From Chloroflexota bacterium (lineage in GTDB: Bacteria; Chloroflexota; Limnocylindria; Limnocylindrales; CSP1-4): DNA of 7,002 nucleotides. Shown in pieces: positions 1-6,685 of this stretch. The stretch spans positions 1-7,002 of the forward strand of contig PMJT01000110.1 of the NCBI GenBank assembly GCA_003158495.1, written 5' to 3'. The number at the start of each line of letters is the position of its first letter. Position 1 is the first letter of the stretch. The translations under genes and the position numbers were made by a program. The notes below the pieces were generated by a model that made no database searches, was not told the DNA's origin, and was given only the letters and a program-made list of their open reading frames with translations.

Positions 1-32
1 GTGGGCGATGCGGCCGGTGGGCGACGCGGCGG
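1..32. repeat. Two imperfect tandem 16-bp copies
   Basis: Bases 1-16 and 17-32 are two adjacent 16-bp units beginning GTGGGCGA, differing at two positions (t/c and c/g). They lie at the window edge, so more copies may exist upstream. The rest of 1-100 shows no convincing gene; it is G+C-rich and probably intergenic, or the edge of an upstream gene. Confidence 0.5.
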
Positions 33-91
33 CGCAGTCGCGCTTGGCGGGCGGGGGCTCGGCCAGACCGCGAGGGCTTGCGCGGGGGAAG

Positions 92-97
92 CACAAT
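92..97 (+). promoter_or_regulatory. Possible -10 element before the FAH gene
   Basis: CACAAT at 92-97 resembles a sigma-70 -10 hexamer in otherwise G+C-rich DNA. It would put transcription initiation at about 103-105, inside the LacI-type palindrome at 102-115. No good -35 hexamer is visible 16-18 bases upstream, so this is a weak call. Confidence 0.25.
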
Positions 98-101
98 GGC
101 C

Positions 102-115
102 TGCAAACGATTGCA
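102..115. promoter_or_regulatory. LacI/PurR-type operator upstream of the FAH gene
   Basis: TGCAAACGATTGCA is a 14-bp near-perfect palindrome (6 of 7 base pairs match) with a central CG. This is the layout of LacI-family operators, in which the two half-sites meet at a CpG where the hinge helices insert (compare PurR ACGCAAACGTTTGCGT). It stands out as an A/T-rich island in G+C-rich DNA and lies 42 bases before the FAH start codon. It probably binds a LacI-family repressor controlling the gene at 158. A LacI-family C-terminal remnant lies at 2442-2603, but whether that protein or another one used this site is inference. Confidence 0.6.
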
Positions 116-157
116 TAGCGATCCGGCGGAGCGGCCGGACGAGACGGAGGCATTCCG

Positions 158-1234
158 ATGCGACTGGTGACCATTCTCCCTTCGAAGGGCGACCCAACGG
201 ATCCGGTCAACCAGAAGGTTGCCGTAGTCCTTCCGAGCGGTCGGCTGGTCACGCTCGGCATGCTGGCGGAGAAGGCCCCCGACAAACTCGCCGAGGAGAT
301 CGACGGCCTGAGTCTCGCGACCGTCGTCGGGCTCGATCCATCACTCAAGGCAGTGCGCGAGGCGCTCGAGCAGGTTGGAGCCGAGAAGCTCCAGCAGATC
401 GGGCTCGATCCGGCCTACATTCTGCTTGGGCCTCCGGTTCCACGGCCCGGCAAGATCATCGGCGTCGGCTACAACTACATGGAGCACCTGCGCGAACAGG
501 GCCTCGAAAAGCCGGCCCGCCCGACCCTCTTCTCGATGTTCGCAAATGCGGTCACAGGCGACGGCGATCCGGTCCGCAAGCCTGCCGGGACGCACGCCCT
601 CGACTTCGAAGCCGAGCTTGCCGTCGTCGTCGGGCGGCGCGCCAGCGGGGTCAAGGAATCGAACGCGCTCCAGCACGTGGCCGGCTTTACCGTCGCGAAC
701 GACATAACTGCCCGCGACTGGCAGGGCCAAGCCCGCGCCCTCGGCCCCGGCGAGAAGGGCGACGGCCAGTGGCTCCGCGCCAAAGGATCCGACACGTTCC
801 TGCCGCTCGGACCCGGCCTCACGCCCGCCGGCGAGTTGCGCGACGGCAGCGGCCTGCGCATCCGATCGTGGCTGACCCGCGCGGCTGACGGCGCGGCCGA
901 CGGCGCGGACGCGAAGCCGGTCCTCATGCAGGACAGCAATACTTCGGACATGATCTTCGGCGTCGCGGAGTTGATCGCGATCATCAGCCGCGAGGTGACG
1001 CTGGAACCGGGCGACATCATCGTCACGGGCACCCCCAACGGCGTCGGCGTATTCCGCGACCCGCCGCTATTCATCGAGCCGGGCGACGTCGTCCGAGTGG
1101 AGATCGACGGAATCGGCAGCCTCACGAGCCCGATCGCCGACGCGCGCGGCGCAGTGCCGCAGGGTTCGCCGGCGGCGGCCGAGATCGCGCGGCGGCGGCC
1201 CTCAGCGACGCCCGTGGCGTCCGTGCCCCACTAG
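158..1234 (+). CDS. Fumarylacetoacetate hydrolase (FAH) family protein
   Basis: A 358-residue enzyme of the FAH superfamily: metal-dependent cytosolic hydrolases, decarboxylases or lyases acting on beta-diketo or 2-keto acids. Residues 1-95 form the N-terminal part; the catalytic FAH fold starts near KIIGVGYNY (99-107). His110 and Glu113 match the HxxE lid dyad known from FAHD1. The metal ligands appear as Glu151 and Glu153 (DFEAELAVV) and Asp182 (ANDITARD). DGQWLRAKGSDTF and NTSDMIF are family hallmarks, as is EPGDIIVTGTPNGVG near the C-terminus. About 30 low-complexity residues follow the fold. The ATG at 158 has CGGAGG at 145-150, seven bases upstream. A LacI-type operator precedes the gene and tdh follows. 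Possible substrates include 2,4-diketo-3-deoxy sugar acids or an aromatic ring-cleavage product; the sequence does not decide. Confidence 0.93.
   Translation: MRLVTILPSKGDPTDPVNQKVAVVLPSGRLVTLGMLAEKAPDKLAEEIDGLSLATVVGLDPSLKAVREALEQVGAEKLQQIGLDPAYILLGPPVPRPGKIIGVGYNYMEHLREQGLEKPARPTLFSMFANAVTGDGDPVRKPAGTHALDFEAELAVVVGRRASGVKESNALQHVAGFTVANDITARDWQGQARALGPGEKGDGQWLRAKGSDTFLPLGPGLTPAGELRDGSGLRIRSWLTRAADGAADGADAKPVLMQDSNTSDMIFGVAELIAIISREVTLEPGDIIVTGTPNGVGVFRDPPLFIEPGDVVRVEIDGIGSLTSPIADARGAVPQGSPAAAEIARRRPSATPVASVPH
881..904 (+). repeat. In-frame 12-bp tandem duplication inside the FAH gene
   Basis: GCGGCTGACGGC (881-892) is followed by GCGGCCGACGGC (893-904) and a partial third unit, encoding AADGAADGADA at residues 242-252. 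The units differ by one base. The segment falls between conserved FAH blocks and is probably a surface loop expanded by slippage. Confidence 0.6.
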
Positions 1235-1276
1235 CCGGATGGTCCGAGCCGCGCGTGGCGCCGCCGACGGCAATTC

Positions 1277-1292
1277 CCACTAGTGGCACAAT
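1277..1292 (+). promoter_or_regulatory. Palindrome plus -10-like hexamer before tdh
   Basis: CCACTAGTGG (1277-1286) is a perfect 10-bp palindrome. It is followed directly by CACAAT (1287-1292), and a GTG in frame with tdh begins at 1300, seven bases after that hexamer. The spacing is what a leaderless transcript would show (-10, about 7 bases, then the start codon as +1). No clear -35 is visible. The same hexamer CACAAT occurs before the FAH gene at 92-97. A palindrome abutting a -10 could be an operator; this is inference. Confidence 0.35.
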
Positions 1293-1407
1293 CGAAGGCG
1301 TGCTCAGCAATCGAGCCGGCGAGACCGTGCAGGTAGATCCCGACGGCAGCGGCAGCGCTGCTCTCATCTCCACCGCGTCGTCGATAGACCTGCGCATCCC
1401 CAGGACC

Positions 1408-2445
1408 ATGCGGGCCCTTGTCAAGGCACGGCCGGAAGCCGGCGCGGAGCTGCGTGAAGTTCCGGTCCCACACCCCGGACCAAGTGAGATCCTGATTCGC
1501 CTGGAAGCGGTGTCGCTGTGCGGCACTGACCTGCACATCTACCGTTGGGATCCGTGGGCGCAGGGCCGCCTCGGCAAGTACCTGCCACGGATATTCGGCC
1601 ACGAGATGGCCGGGCGAGTGGTGGCGCACGGGCCGGGCACAGGCGCCGTTCCCCTGGGCACAAGGGTCGCCGCTGAGACTCACCTGGTCGACTGGACCTG
1701 CTACCAGTGCCGGACCGGCCGCGAGCACGTCTGCGCCAACCTCAAGATCCTCGGCGTTGACGCGGACGGCGCATTCGCCGAATACATGGTTCTGCCCGAG
1801 CGCAACGCCTGGCCGTCGGAGAGCCTTAGCCCCGAGATCGCAGCGATCCAGGAGCCGATGGGCAACGCCGTATTCGCCACGTTCGTGGAGGAGATCACCA
1901 CGGCTTCCGTGGCGGTGCTCGGCTGCGGGCCGATCGGGCTGATGGCGGTGGCGATCTGCAAATTCGCCGGCGCAGCACGCGTCTTCGCCACGGACGTGAT
2001 GCCGCATCGCCGCGAGATGGCCGCGAAGATGGGCGCGGATTGCGTGCTGGATGCCACCGGGGACGTGGTAGAGGAGATCCGGCGCGAGACCGGTGGCACG
2101 GGCGTGGATGTCGTCCTGGAGATGAGCGGCGCGGAGCAGGCGATCCACCAGGCCTTCCAGATAACCACGAACGGCGGCCGCGTTTCGTTGCTGGGCCTGC
2201 CGTCGCGACCGGTCACATTGGACCTCAACGACGCGATCATCTTCCGCGGCGTCCGCGTCTACGGGATCACGGGCCGCCAGCTGTGGGGCACCTGGTACAA
2301 GACCGCGGCGCTGCTCCGCGAAGGCCTCAACGTCGCCCCGATCATCACCCACAGGCTGCCGCTATCTCGATACGACGAGGCATTCAACCTTCTGGCCGAG
2401 GGCGTCGCGGGCAAGGTTGTTCTCTTGCCGCAGGAAGCGCCTTAG
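1408..2445 (+). CDS. tdh: L-threonine 3-dehydrogenase, zinc-dependent
   Basis: Medium-chain zinc dehydrogenase oxidising L-threonine with NAD+ to 2-amino-3-ketobutyrate. From the ATG at 1408 the protein has 345 residues, and its Cys38 in LCGTDLHIYRWD falls at the same number as catalytic Cys38 of E. coli Tdh. His65-Glu66 form the GHE motif. AVLGCGPIGLMA is the Rossmann NAD site, followed by FATDV, whose Asp fits NAD preference. GRQLWGTWYKTAALL and APIITHRLPL are characteristic of Tdh. The structural-zinc lobe reads Asp95, Cys98, Cys101, Cys109, with Asp in place of the first Cys. The start is uncertain: the frame stays open to GTG codons at 1300 and 1255, third-position G/C looks coding from about 1300, and only a weak AGG precedes 1408. 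A GTG at 1300 would add 36 low-complexity residues. Its partner kbl lies downstream, separated by a regulator remnant and a small gene. Confidence 0.92.
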   Translation: MRALVKARPEAGAELREVPVPHPGPSEILIRLEAVSLCGTDLHIYRWDPWAQGRLGKYLPRIFGHEMAGRVVAHGPGTGAVPLGTRVAAETHLVDWTCYQCRTGREHVCANLKILGVDADGAFAEYMVLPERNAWPSESLSPEIAAIQEPMGNAVFATFVEEITTASVAVLGCGPIGLMAVAICKFAGAARVFATDVMPHRREMAAKMGADCVLDATGDVVEEIRRETGGTGVDVVLEMSGAEQAIHQAFQITTNGGRVSLLGLPSRPVTLDLNDAIIFRGVRVYGITGRQLWGTWYKTAALLREGLNVAPIITHRLPLSRYDEAFNLLAEGVAGKVVLLPQEAP

Positions 2446-2603
2446 TCCAGCCCGTCCGGGCCGATCGTCGATTCGCGGGTCACGAGTTCGGCGGCGAGGA
2501 TGGCCTGCCGAGGCGGACCCGACGGATCCTCAATCTGGCGAAGAATCAGGTTGACGGCCTCGCGGCCCATCTCCTCGATGGGTGATGGAGACAAGGGAGG
2601 CCG
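2442..2603 (-). pseudogene. LacI-family regulator remnant (C-terminal ~50 residues only)
   Basis: The - strand frame ending in TAA at 2442-2444 encodes PIEEMGREAVNLILRQIEDP followed by a stretch ending LAAELVTRESTIGPDGLD. This is the typical end of a LacI/GalR-family repressor: the PIEEMG helix of the ligand-binding domain, then L..ELV.RES.G. Similarity seems to reach back to PPLS around 2592-2600, where intact proteins have PPLTTVRQPIEEMG, so about two codons look altered or missing there. Upstream, the frame soon hits TGA (2622-2624), with no start codon and no helix-turn-helix. The ligand-binding core and DNA-binding domain were not found in any - strand frame up to 3158. The stop overlaps the tdh stop in convergent orientation. 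A truncated, non-functional gene is the simplest reading. Confidence 0.72.
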
Positions 2604-2605
2604 CG

Positions 2606-2923
2606 ATGGCCCGCCTCCAACTCACCGACCGCGAATACAAGGGCCTCGTCGTCCAGTCTCGACAACAGCTCCTGGACCTGCGCAAGGAACTGGCGACCGC
2701 GTACAAGAGTGGCGACCGCGTCACCGCGTCGCTTGTCACCCCCCGGTTTCGTGAGCCCGCCGAGTTGCTGGATGCGTCCAGGCTCATCGCCGCGATAGAT
2801 GCGATGACGAGCACCCGGACGTGGCACGACACGGAGGAGGCCCTGGGCCTTATCTTCCTGGAAGTGGGCGCACTCGTGAGCGCACTGGACGTCGAATCCG
2901 GGTCACGCCCCTCCGATCGCTAG
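2606..2923 (+). CDS. Hypothetical protein, 105 residues
   Basis: I do not recognise this family. The ATG at 2606 has a good ribosome binding site (AAGGGAGG, 2593-2600, five bases upstream). Codons are strongly G/C-ending throughout, so the ORF looks genuinely coding. The product starts MARLQLTDREYKGLVVQSRQ and appears mostly helical and charged, with several Leu/Ala-rich helices, no signal peptide, no membrane segment and no cysteines. A start two codons further out at GTG 2582 or ATG 2585 is possible but lacks the ribosome site. The gene sits between tdh and kbl with its start at the break point of the LacI remnant, which suggests it arrived with the rearrangement that truncated that regulator. 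A small helical adaptor or regulator is conceivable, but nothing in the sequence shows this. Confidence 0.7.
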   Translation: MARLQLTDREYKGLVVQSRQQLLDLRKELATAYKSGDRVTASLVTPRFREPAELLDASRLIAAIDAMTSTRTWHDTEEALGLIFLEVGALVSALDVESGSRPSDR

Positions 2924-2933
2924 AAGCGATGCG

Positions 2934-2949
2934 TCGGCCCGAGGGCCGA
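2934..2949 (+). terminator. Hairpin after the small hypothetical gene
   Basis: TCGGCCC-GA-GGGCCGA is a perfect inverted repeat of 7 bases per arm (effectively 6 bp with a CGAG tetraloop), starting 11 bases after the stop at 2921-2923. It is well placed for termination or 3'-end protection, but no U-tract follows, so intrinsic termination is uncertain. Confidence 0.4.
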
Positions 2950-3143
2950 GGCAGGCGAACCCGGGCCGAAGAACGTCGTGGGCGACTGGGACACCTAGCG
3001 ACGATAATTGCCGCGGGACTGCGATCCACCGGCAGTCGATACGGCGGTCGCGGGGCCACTTGACCAGCCTTGGGCTGCCCCGCCCCACATTCTCGGTTAC
3101 TTCGACCGCCCGGTCCGGATCGTGGCCTGTCGCTGTGCAATCG
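2950..3143. other. Non-coding stretch before kbl
   Basis: No ORF with coding character was found here. It contains a small hairpin, GACTGC/GCAGTC (3017-3022 and 3032-3037, 9-base loop), and a -10-like GATAAT (3003-3008) without a convincing -35. It is long enough to be a regulated leader for kbl, but I could not match it to a glycine riboswitch, T-box or other known leader. Confidence 0.35.
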
Positions 3144-3150
3144 TAGGAGG
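3144..3150 (+). promoter_or_regulatory. Strong ribosome binding site fixing the kbl start
   Basis: TAGGAGG lies eight bases before the ATG at 3159. It is a near-ideal Shine-Dalgarno sequence. It settles the start codon and therefore shows that the low-complexity N-terminal extension of Kbl is translated. Confidence 0.8.
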
Positions 3151-3158
3151 TCGCTTCG

Positions 3159-4475
<1,317 letters not shown>

Positions 4476-4500
4476 GGCCGACTCGCCGACAATAGGGACG

Positions 4501-4542
4501 GGTCGAACTGACACTCGACCGGCCGATACATTGACAGGCCGG
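4501..4542 (+). promoter_or_regulatory. Two overlapping hairpins between kbl and the radical SAM gene
   Basis: GGTCGA (4501-4506) pairs with TCGACC (4515-4520) across an 8-base loop. CCGGCC (4519-4524) pairs with GGCCGG (4537-4542) across a 12-base loop. The arms share bases 4519-4520, so the full stems cannot both form. The second loop contains TTGACA (4531-4536), a perfect -35 hexamer, but no -10 follows at the right distance. The element may end the kbl transcript or act as a leader of the downstream pair; no U-tract is present. Confidence 0.4.
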
Positions 4543-4574
4543 CCTGCGGGCCACGCCGCCGATCGAGGGCATGC

Positions 4575-5621
4575 ATGGATTTCCCGAGCCGCGTCTCGCT
4601 GACCATCACGAACTACTGCAACCTGCGCTGCCGGATGTGCGGGCAGTGGAGCGAGGAAGGCTACGTCCGCGCGAACACCGACGGCTTGAAGAACGAGATG
4701 TCACTGGCGGAGTGGAAAGGCGTCGTGGACGAGCTGGCGGCCCACGACGTCGAGTGGGTGCTGCTGCGCGGCGGCGAAGTGTTCATGTACCCGGGCATCG
4801 TGGAATTGCTGGACTACATGCACGACGCCGGTCTGACGATCTCTATCGACACGAACGGGACGATGCTCGAGCAGTTCGCGGTGGACCTGGTTCGGATCGG
4901 CGATATACACCTGACGATTTCGGTCGACGGACCGGAGCAGATTCACGACGCGGTGCGCGGGGTTCCGGGCACGTTCCGGCGAGTCAAGGCCGGCCTGGCG
5001 GCGCTCGCCCGCGAGGAGGCTGCTGCAGGTCGAGAGGTCGGCCGCGGGATCTGCTTCACGATCAGCCAGTACTCTTACAAGGGTCTCGGCGCCATGCCGG
5101 ACGTCGCCCGCGATCTCGGAATCGACTCGATTTCGATCGTGCCGTACTACTACTTCCCAGAGTCGGTCGGCCGGCAGTACGAGCAGGAGCTCGTCGCTCT
5201 CGGGTGTACGGCGTATTCGTGGCTCGGCTTCCATCACGAGGATTCGGGCGTCGACTTCGACGAGTTCCTGGGCCAGCTGCGCCAATACAAGGCCACTCTG
5301 GGCCAGATTCGCGACTATCCGTACCTGCCGCTGAACGAGGAGCAGTTCCGGGCCTGGTTCGCCGACGCGGAGTCGCCGGTCGGGTCGGCCGGGTGTCACA
5401 ACATCGAGAATCTGATCGACATCCAGCCCGACGGCTCGGCCAACTTCTGCGTCGATTTCATCGACTATTCGTTCGGCAACGTCCGAGAAGCATCGATCGC
5501 CGAGCTATGGAATGGCGATCGAGCCGAGCGGTTCCGCGAGCTTCGGCGGAGCAAGCCGCTGGCGGTCTGCTATCGCTGCGGCGCCAAGTTCATGTCCCAG
5601 TCATGGAGCGAGTACAACTAG
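4575..5621 (+). CDS. Radical SAM protein with partial SPASM-like C-terminus
   Basis: A 348-residue radical SAM enzyme. Cys15, Cys19 and Cys22 (CNLRCRMC) form the CX3CX2C motif for the SAM-bound [4Fe-4S] cluster. Gly66-Gly67-Glu68 is the GGE SAM-amine motif, DTNG lies at 92-95 and SVDG at 116-119; together these make the partial TIM barrel to about residue 200. Near the C-terminus Cys274, Cys292, Cys332 and Cys335, with IQPDGSANFC and a GNVREASIAELW segment, resemble a SPASM/twitch domain holding one auxiliary cluster. That layout is known from peptide and sugar modifying enzymes. The substrate is unknown. The start chosen is ATG 4575 with GAGGG at 4565-4569; an ATG at 4571 is out of frame. 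The PHP gene follows after 3 bases, so the two are probably co-translated. No precursor-peptide gene is visible in the 99-base upstream gap. Confidence 0.9.
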   Translation: MDFPSRVSLTITNYCNLRCRMCGQWSEEGYVRANTDGLKNEMSLAEWKGVVDELAAHDVEWVLLRGGEVFMYPGIVELLDYMHDAGLTISIDTNGTMLEQFAVDLVRIGDIHLTISVDGPEQIHDAVRGVPGTFRRVKAGLAALAREEAAAGREVGRGICFTISQYSYKGLGAMPDVARDLGIDSISIVPYYYFPESVGRQYEQELVALGCTAYSWLGFHHEDSGVDFDEFLGQLRQYKATLGQIRDYPYLPLNEEQFRAWFADAESPVGSAGCHNIENLIDIQPDGSANFCVDFIDYSFGNVREASIAELWNGDRAERFRELRRSKPLAVCYRCGAKFMSQSWSEYN

Positions 5622-5624
5622 CCG

Positions 5625-6488
5625 ATGTCTTCCGATGACCTCCGCGCGCCCGCCCAGGCGTTCGACATTCCGATCGATGCCCACATGCACACGGACCTGT
5701 CGCCCGATAGCCGTGTCCCGATGGAGCTTTACGCCGCCCAGGCCTTCGAACGCGGCATCCCCGAAATTGCGCTGACGGACCACCTCGATTTCATGCCGGG
5801 CGCGCAGGCCTACGAATACGCCGACTACCCACGCCGCGAGCGACTTATTCGCGACCTCCAGGAGCGGTGGGCGGGCAAGGTCCGAATTCGCTTCGGCGTC
5901 GAGCTCACCTACGAGTCGCGCTACGAGCACGACATCCGCGAGCATCTGGCGACACACCGGTACGACTACACGATCGGCTCAGTCCACGCCATGTCCGACG
6001 GGCCATATGCCAAGTCGCGGGTGGCGAGCTGGGCCGCCGGCAAGACCCTGGCCGAAGCCGTGGCTCCGTACTTCGCAGAGGTCGCGGGGGCGATCCGGAG
6101 CGGCCTCTTCGACACGATGGGCCATCTCGACCAGTGCAAGCGGTGGATGCTGCACTGGTTCTCGCCCGCCGACTACGCGGCTGCGCCGGAGCTGTACGAG
6201 CCGCTCCTGGTGGCACTCGTCGAGAGTGGAACGGCCCTCGAGGTGAACGCGTCGGGACTGCGATACCCCGAGCACGAGACGTATCCGGCGGCGTGGGTAG
6301 TTGCGCGGTTCCGCGAGTTGGGCGGGCAGCGCGTTACGGTTGGGTCGGACTCGCACCTGCCGCACTGCTTTGCGTTTGGGCTGGAGGAGGCCTGCGAGAT
6401 CGTGGCCGCCGCGGGCTTCGACCGCTTGAGCCTCGAACGGGCCGTGGACCGCGGCGACCTGGTCCTGCCGGAGCGATTCCGGCGCTGA
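5625..6488 (+). CDS. PHP-domain phosphoesterase, HisJ/histidinol-phosphatase type
   Basis: A 287-residue polymerase-and-histidinol-phosphatase (PHP) domain enzyme with metal ligands in the expected order: His20 and His22 (DAHMHTDLSPDS), Asp52-His53 (LTDH), Glu93 (GVEL), His121 (GSVH), His167 (GHLD), and Asp242 and His244 (GSDSH). These would bind a trinuclear metal site hydrolysing a phosphomonoester. Length and motif spacing fit the HisJ family, whose model reaction is L-histidinol phosphate to L-histidinol. No other histidine biosynthesis gene is present, so the true substrate may be the product of the radical SAM enzyme encoded just upstream. The ATG at 5625 lies 3 bases after the preceding stop, and the nearest GGAG is 16 bases away, which favours translational coupling. 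HisK-type naming is therefore provisional. Confidence 0.9.
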   Translation: MSSDDLRAPAQAFDIPIDAHMHTDLSPDSRVPMELYAAQAFERGIPEIALTDHLDFMPGAQAYEYADYPRRERLIRDLQERWAGKVRIRFGVELTYESRYEHDIREHLATHRYDYTIGSVHAMSDGPYAKSRVASWAAGKTLAEAVAPYFAEVAGAIRSGLFDTMGHLDQCKRWMLHWFSPADYAAAPELYEPLLVALVESGTALEVNASGLRYPEHETYPAAWVVARFRELGGQRVTVGSDSHLPHCFAFGLEEACEIVAAAGFDRLSLERAVDRGDLVLPERFRR

Positions 6489-6501
6489 GTGAGGGACCGG
6501 C

Positions 6502-6538
6502 GCCGGCCGAGCGGTCTGCGCCCCGTTCTTCGGCCGGC
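6502..6538 (+). terminator. Strong hairpin after the PHP gene
   Basis: GCCGGCCGA (6502-6510) and TCGGCCGGC (6530-6538) are perfectly complementary, giving 9 bp (10 with a G-U pair) around a 19-base loop, starting 13 bases after the TGA at 6486-6488. An alternative fold pairs 6499-6509 with 6535-6546, with one bulge. No U-tract follows, so it is a terminator candidate rather than a clear intrinsic terminator. Confidence 0.5.
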
Positions 6539-6558
6539 TCGGCGCCGCGGCGGTGGCG

Positions 6559-6590
6559 CACGGTGGCCCGGTTACGCACCGTGGGCCGGT
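6559..6590. repeat. Paired 14-bp repeat with inverted cores
   Basis: Bases 6559-6572 and 6577-6590 are direct repeats identical at 12 of 14 positions. Their first seven bases, CACGGTG and CACCGTG, are also exact reverse complements. The copies are 18 bases apart start to start, about 1.7 helical turns, and lie about 45 bases before the promoter at 6635. This could be a regulator binding site or a hairpin. Confidence 0.4.
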
Positions 6591-6634
6591 CGCGCCGAGT
6601 GGCTCCGTCGCGACGCGCGGCGCGGCGCGCGCCA

Positions 6635-6662
6635 TTGACGCGTAGCCGACACCGCGGATATT
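6635..6662 (+). promoter_or_regulatory. Sigma-70-like promoter for the MBL-fold gene
   Basis: TTGACG (6635-6640, 5 of 6 consensus) is followed after 16 bases by GATATT (6657-6662, 4 of 6). Initiation would fall near 6669, only about 17 bases before the GTG at 6686, where no Shine-Dalgarno sequence is visible. A second -10-like TATTCT (6674-6679) would place +1 on the GTG itself. Confidence 0.5.
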
Positions 6663-6685
6663 GGCGCGGCTCTTATTCTTGGCTC

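Noticed and set aside
1..100. Possible Arg-rich - strand gene start reading out of the window
   Set aside because: No ribosome site or recognisable sequence; too short to judge.
1..888. Long + strand ORF of 295 residues at the window start
   Set aside because: Very Arg/Gly/Pro-rich, it overlaps the FAH gene in another frame and shows no family motif; a shadow frame of G+C-rich DNA.
1231..2352. 373-residue - strand ORF opposite tdh
   Set aside because: Antisense shadow of a confidently identified gene; no recognisable domain.
3003..3008. GATAAT as a promoter -10 for kbl
   Set aside because: No acceptable -35 hexamer 15-19 bases upstream, and the element is 150 bases from the start; noted only within the non-coding stretch.
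2924..3158. Glycine riboswitch or T-box leader before kbl
   Set aside because: The characteristic conserved core sequences of these leaders could not be found; only small hairpins are visible.
4476..4574. RiPP precursor-peptide gene upstream of the radical SAM gene
   Set aside because: The gap is only 99 bases and has no start codon with a ribosome site and an open frame of useful length.
4571..5638. 355-residue + strand ORF overlapping the radical SAM gene
   Set aside because: It starts at an out-of-frame ATG 4 bases earlier and its translation is Arg-rich; the frame at 4575 holds all the radical SAM motifs.
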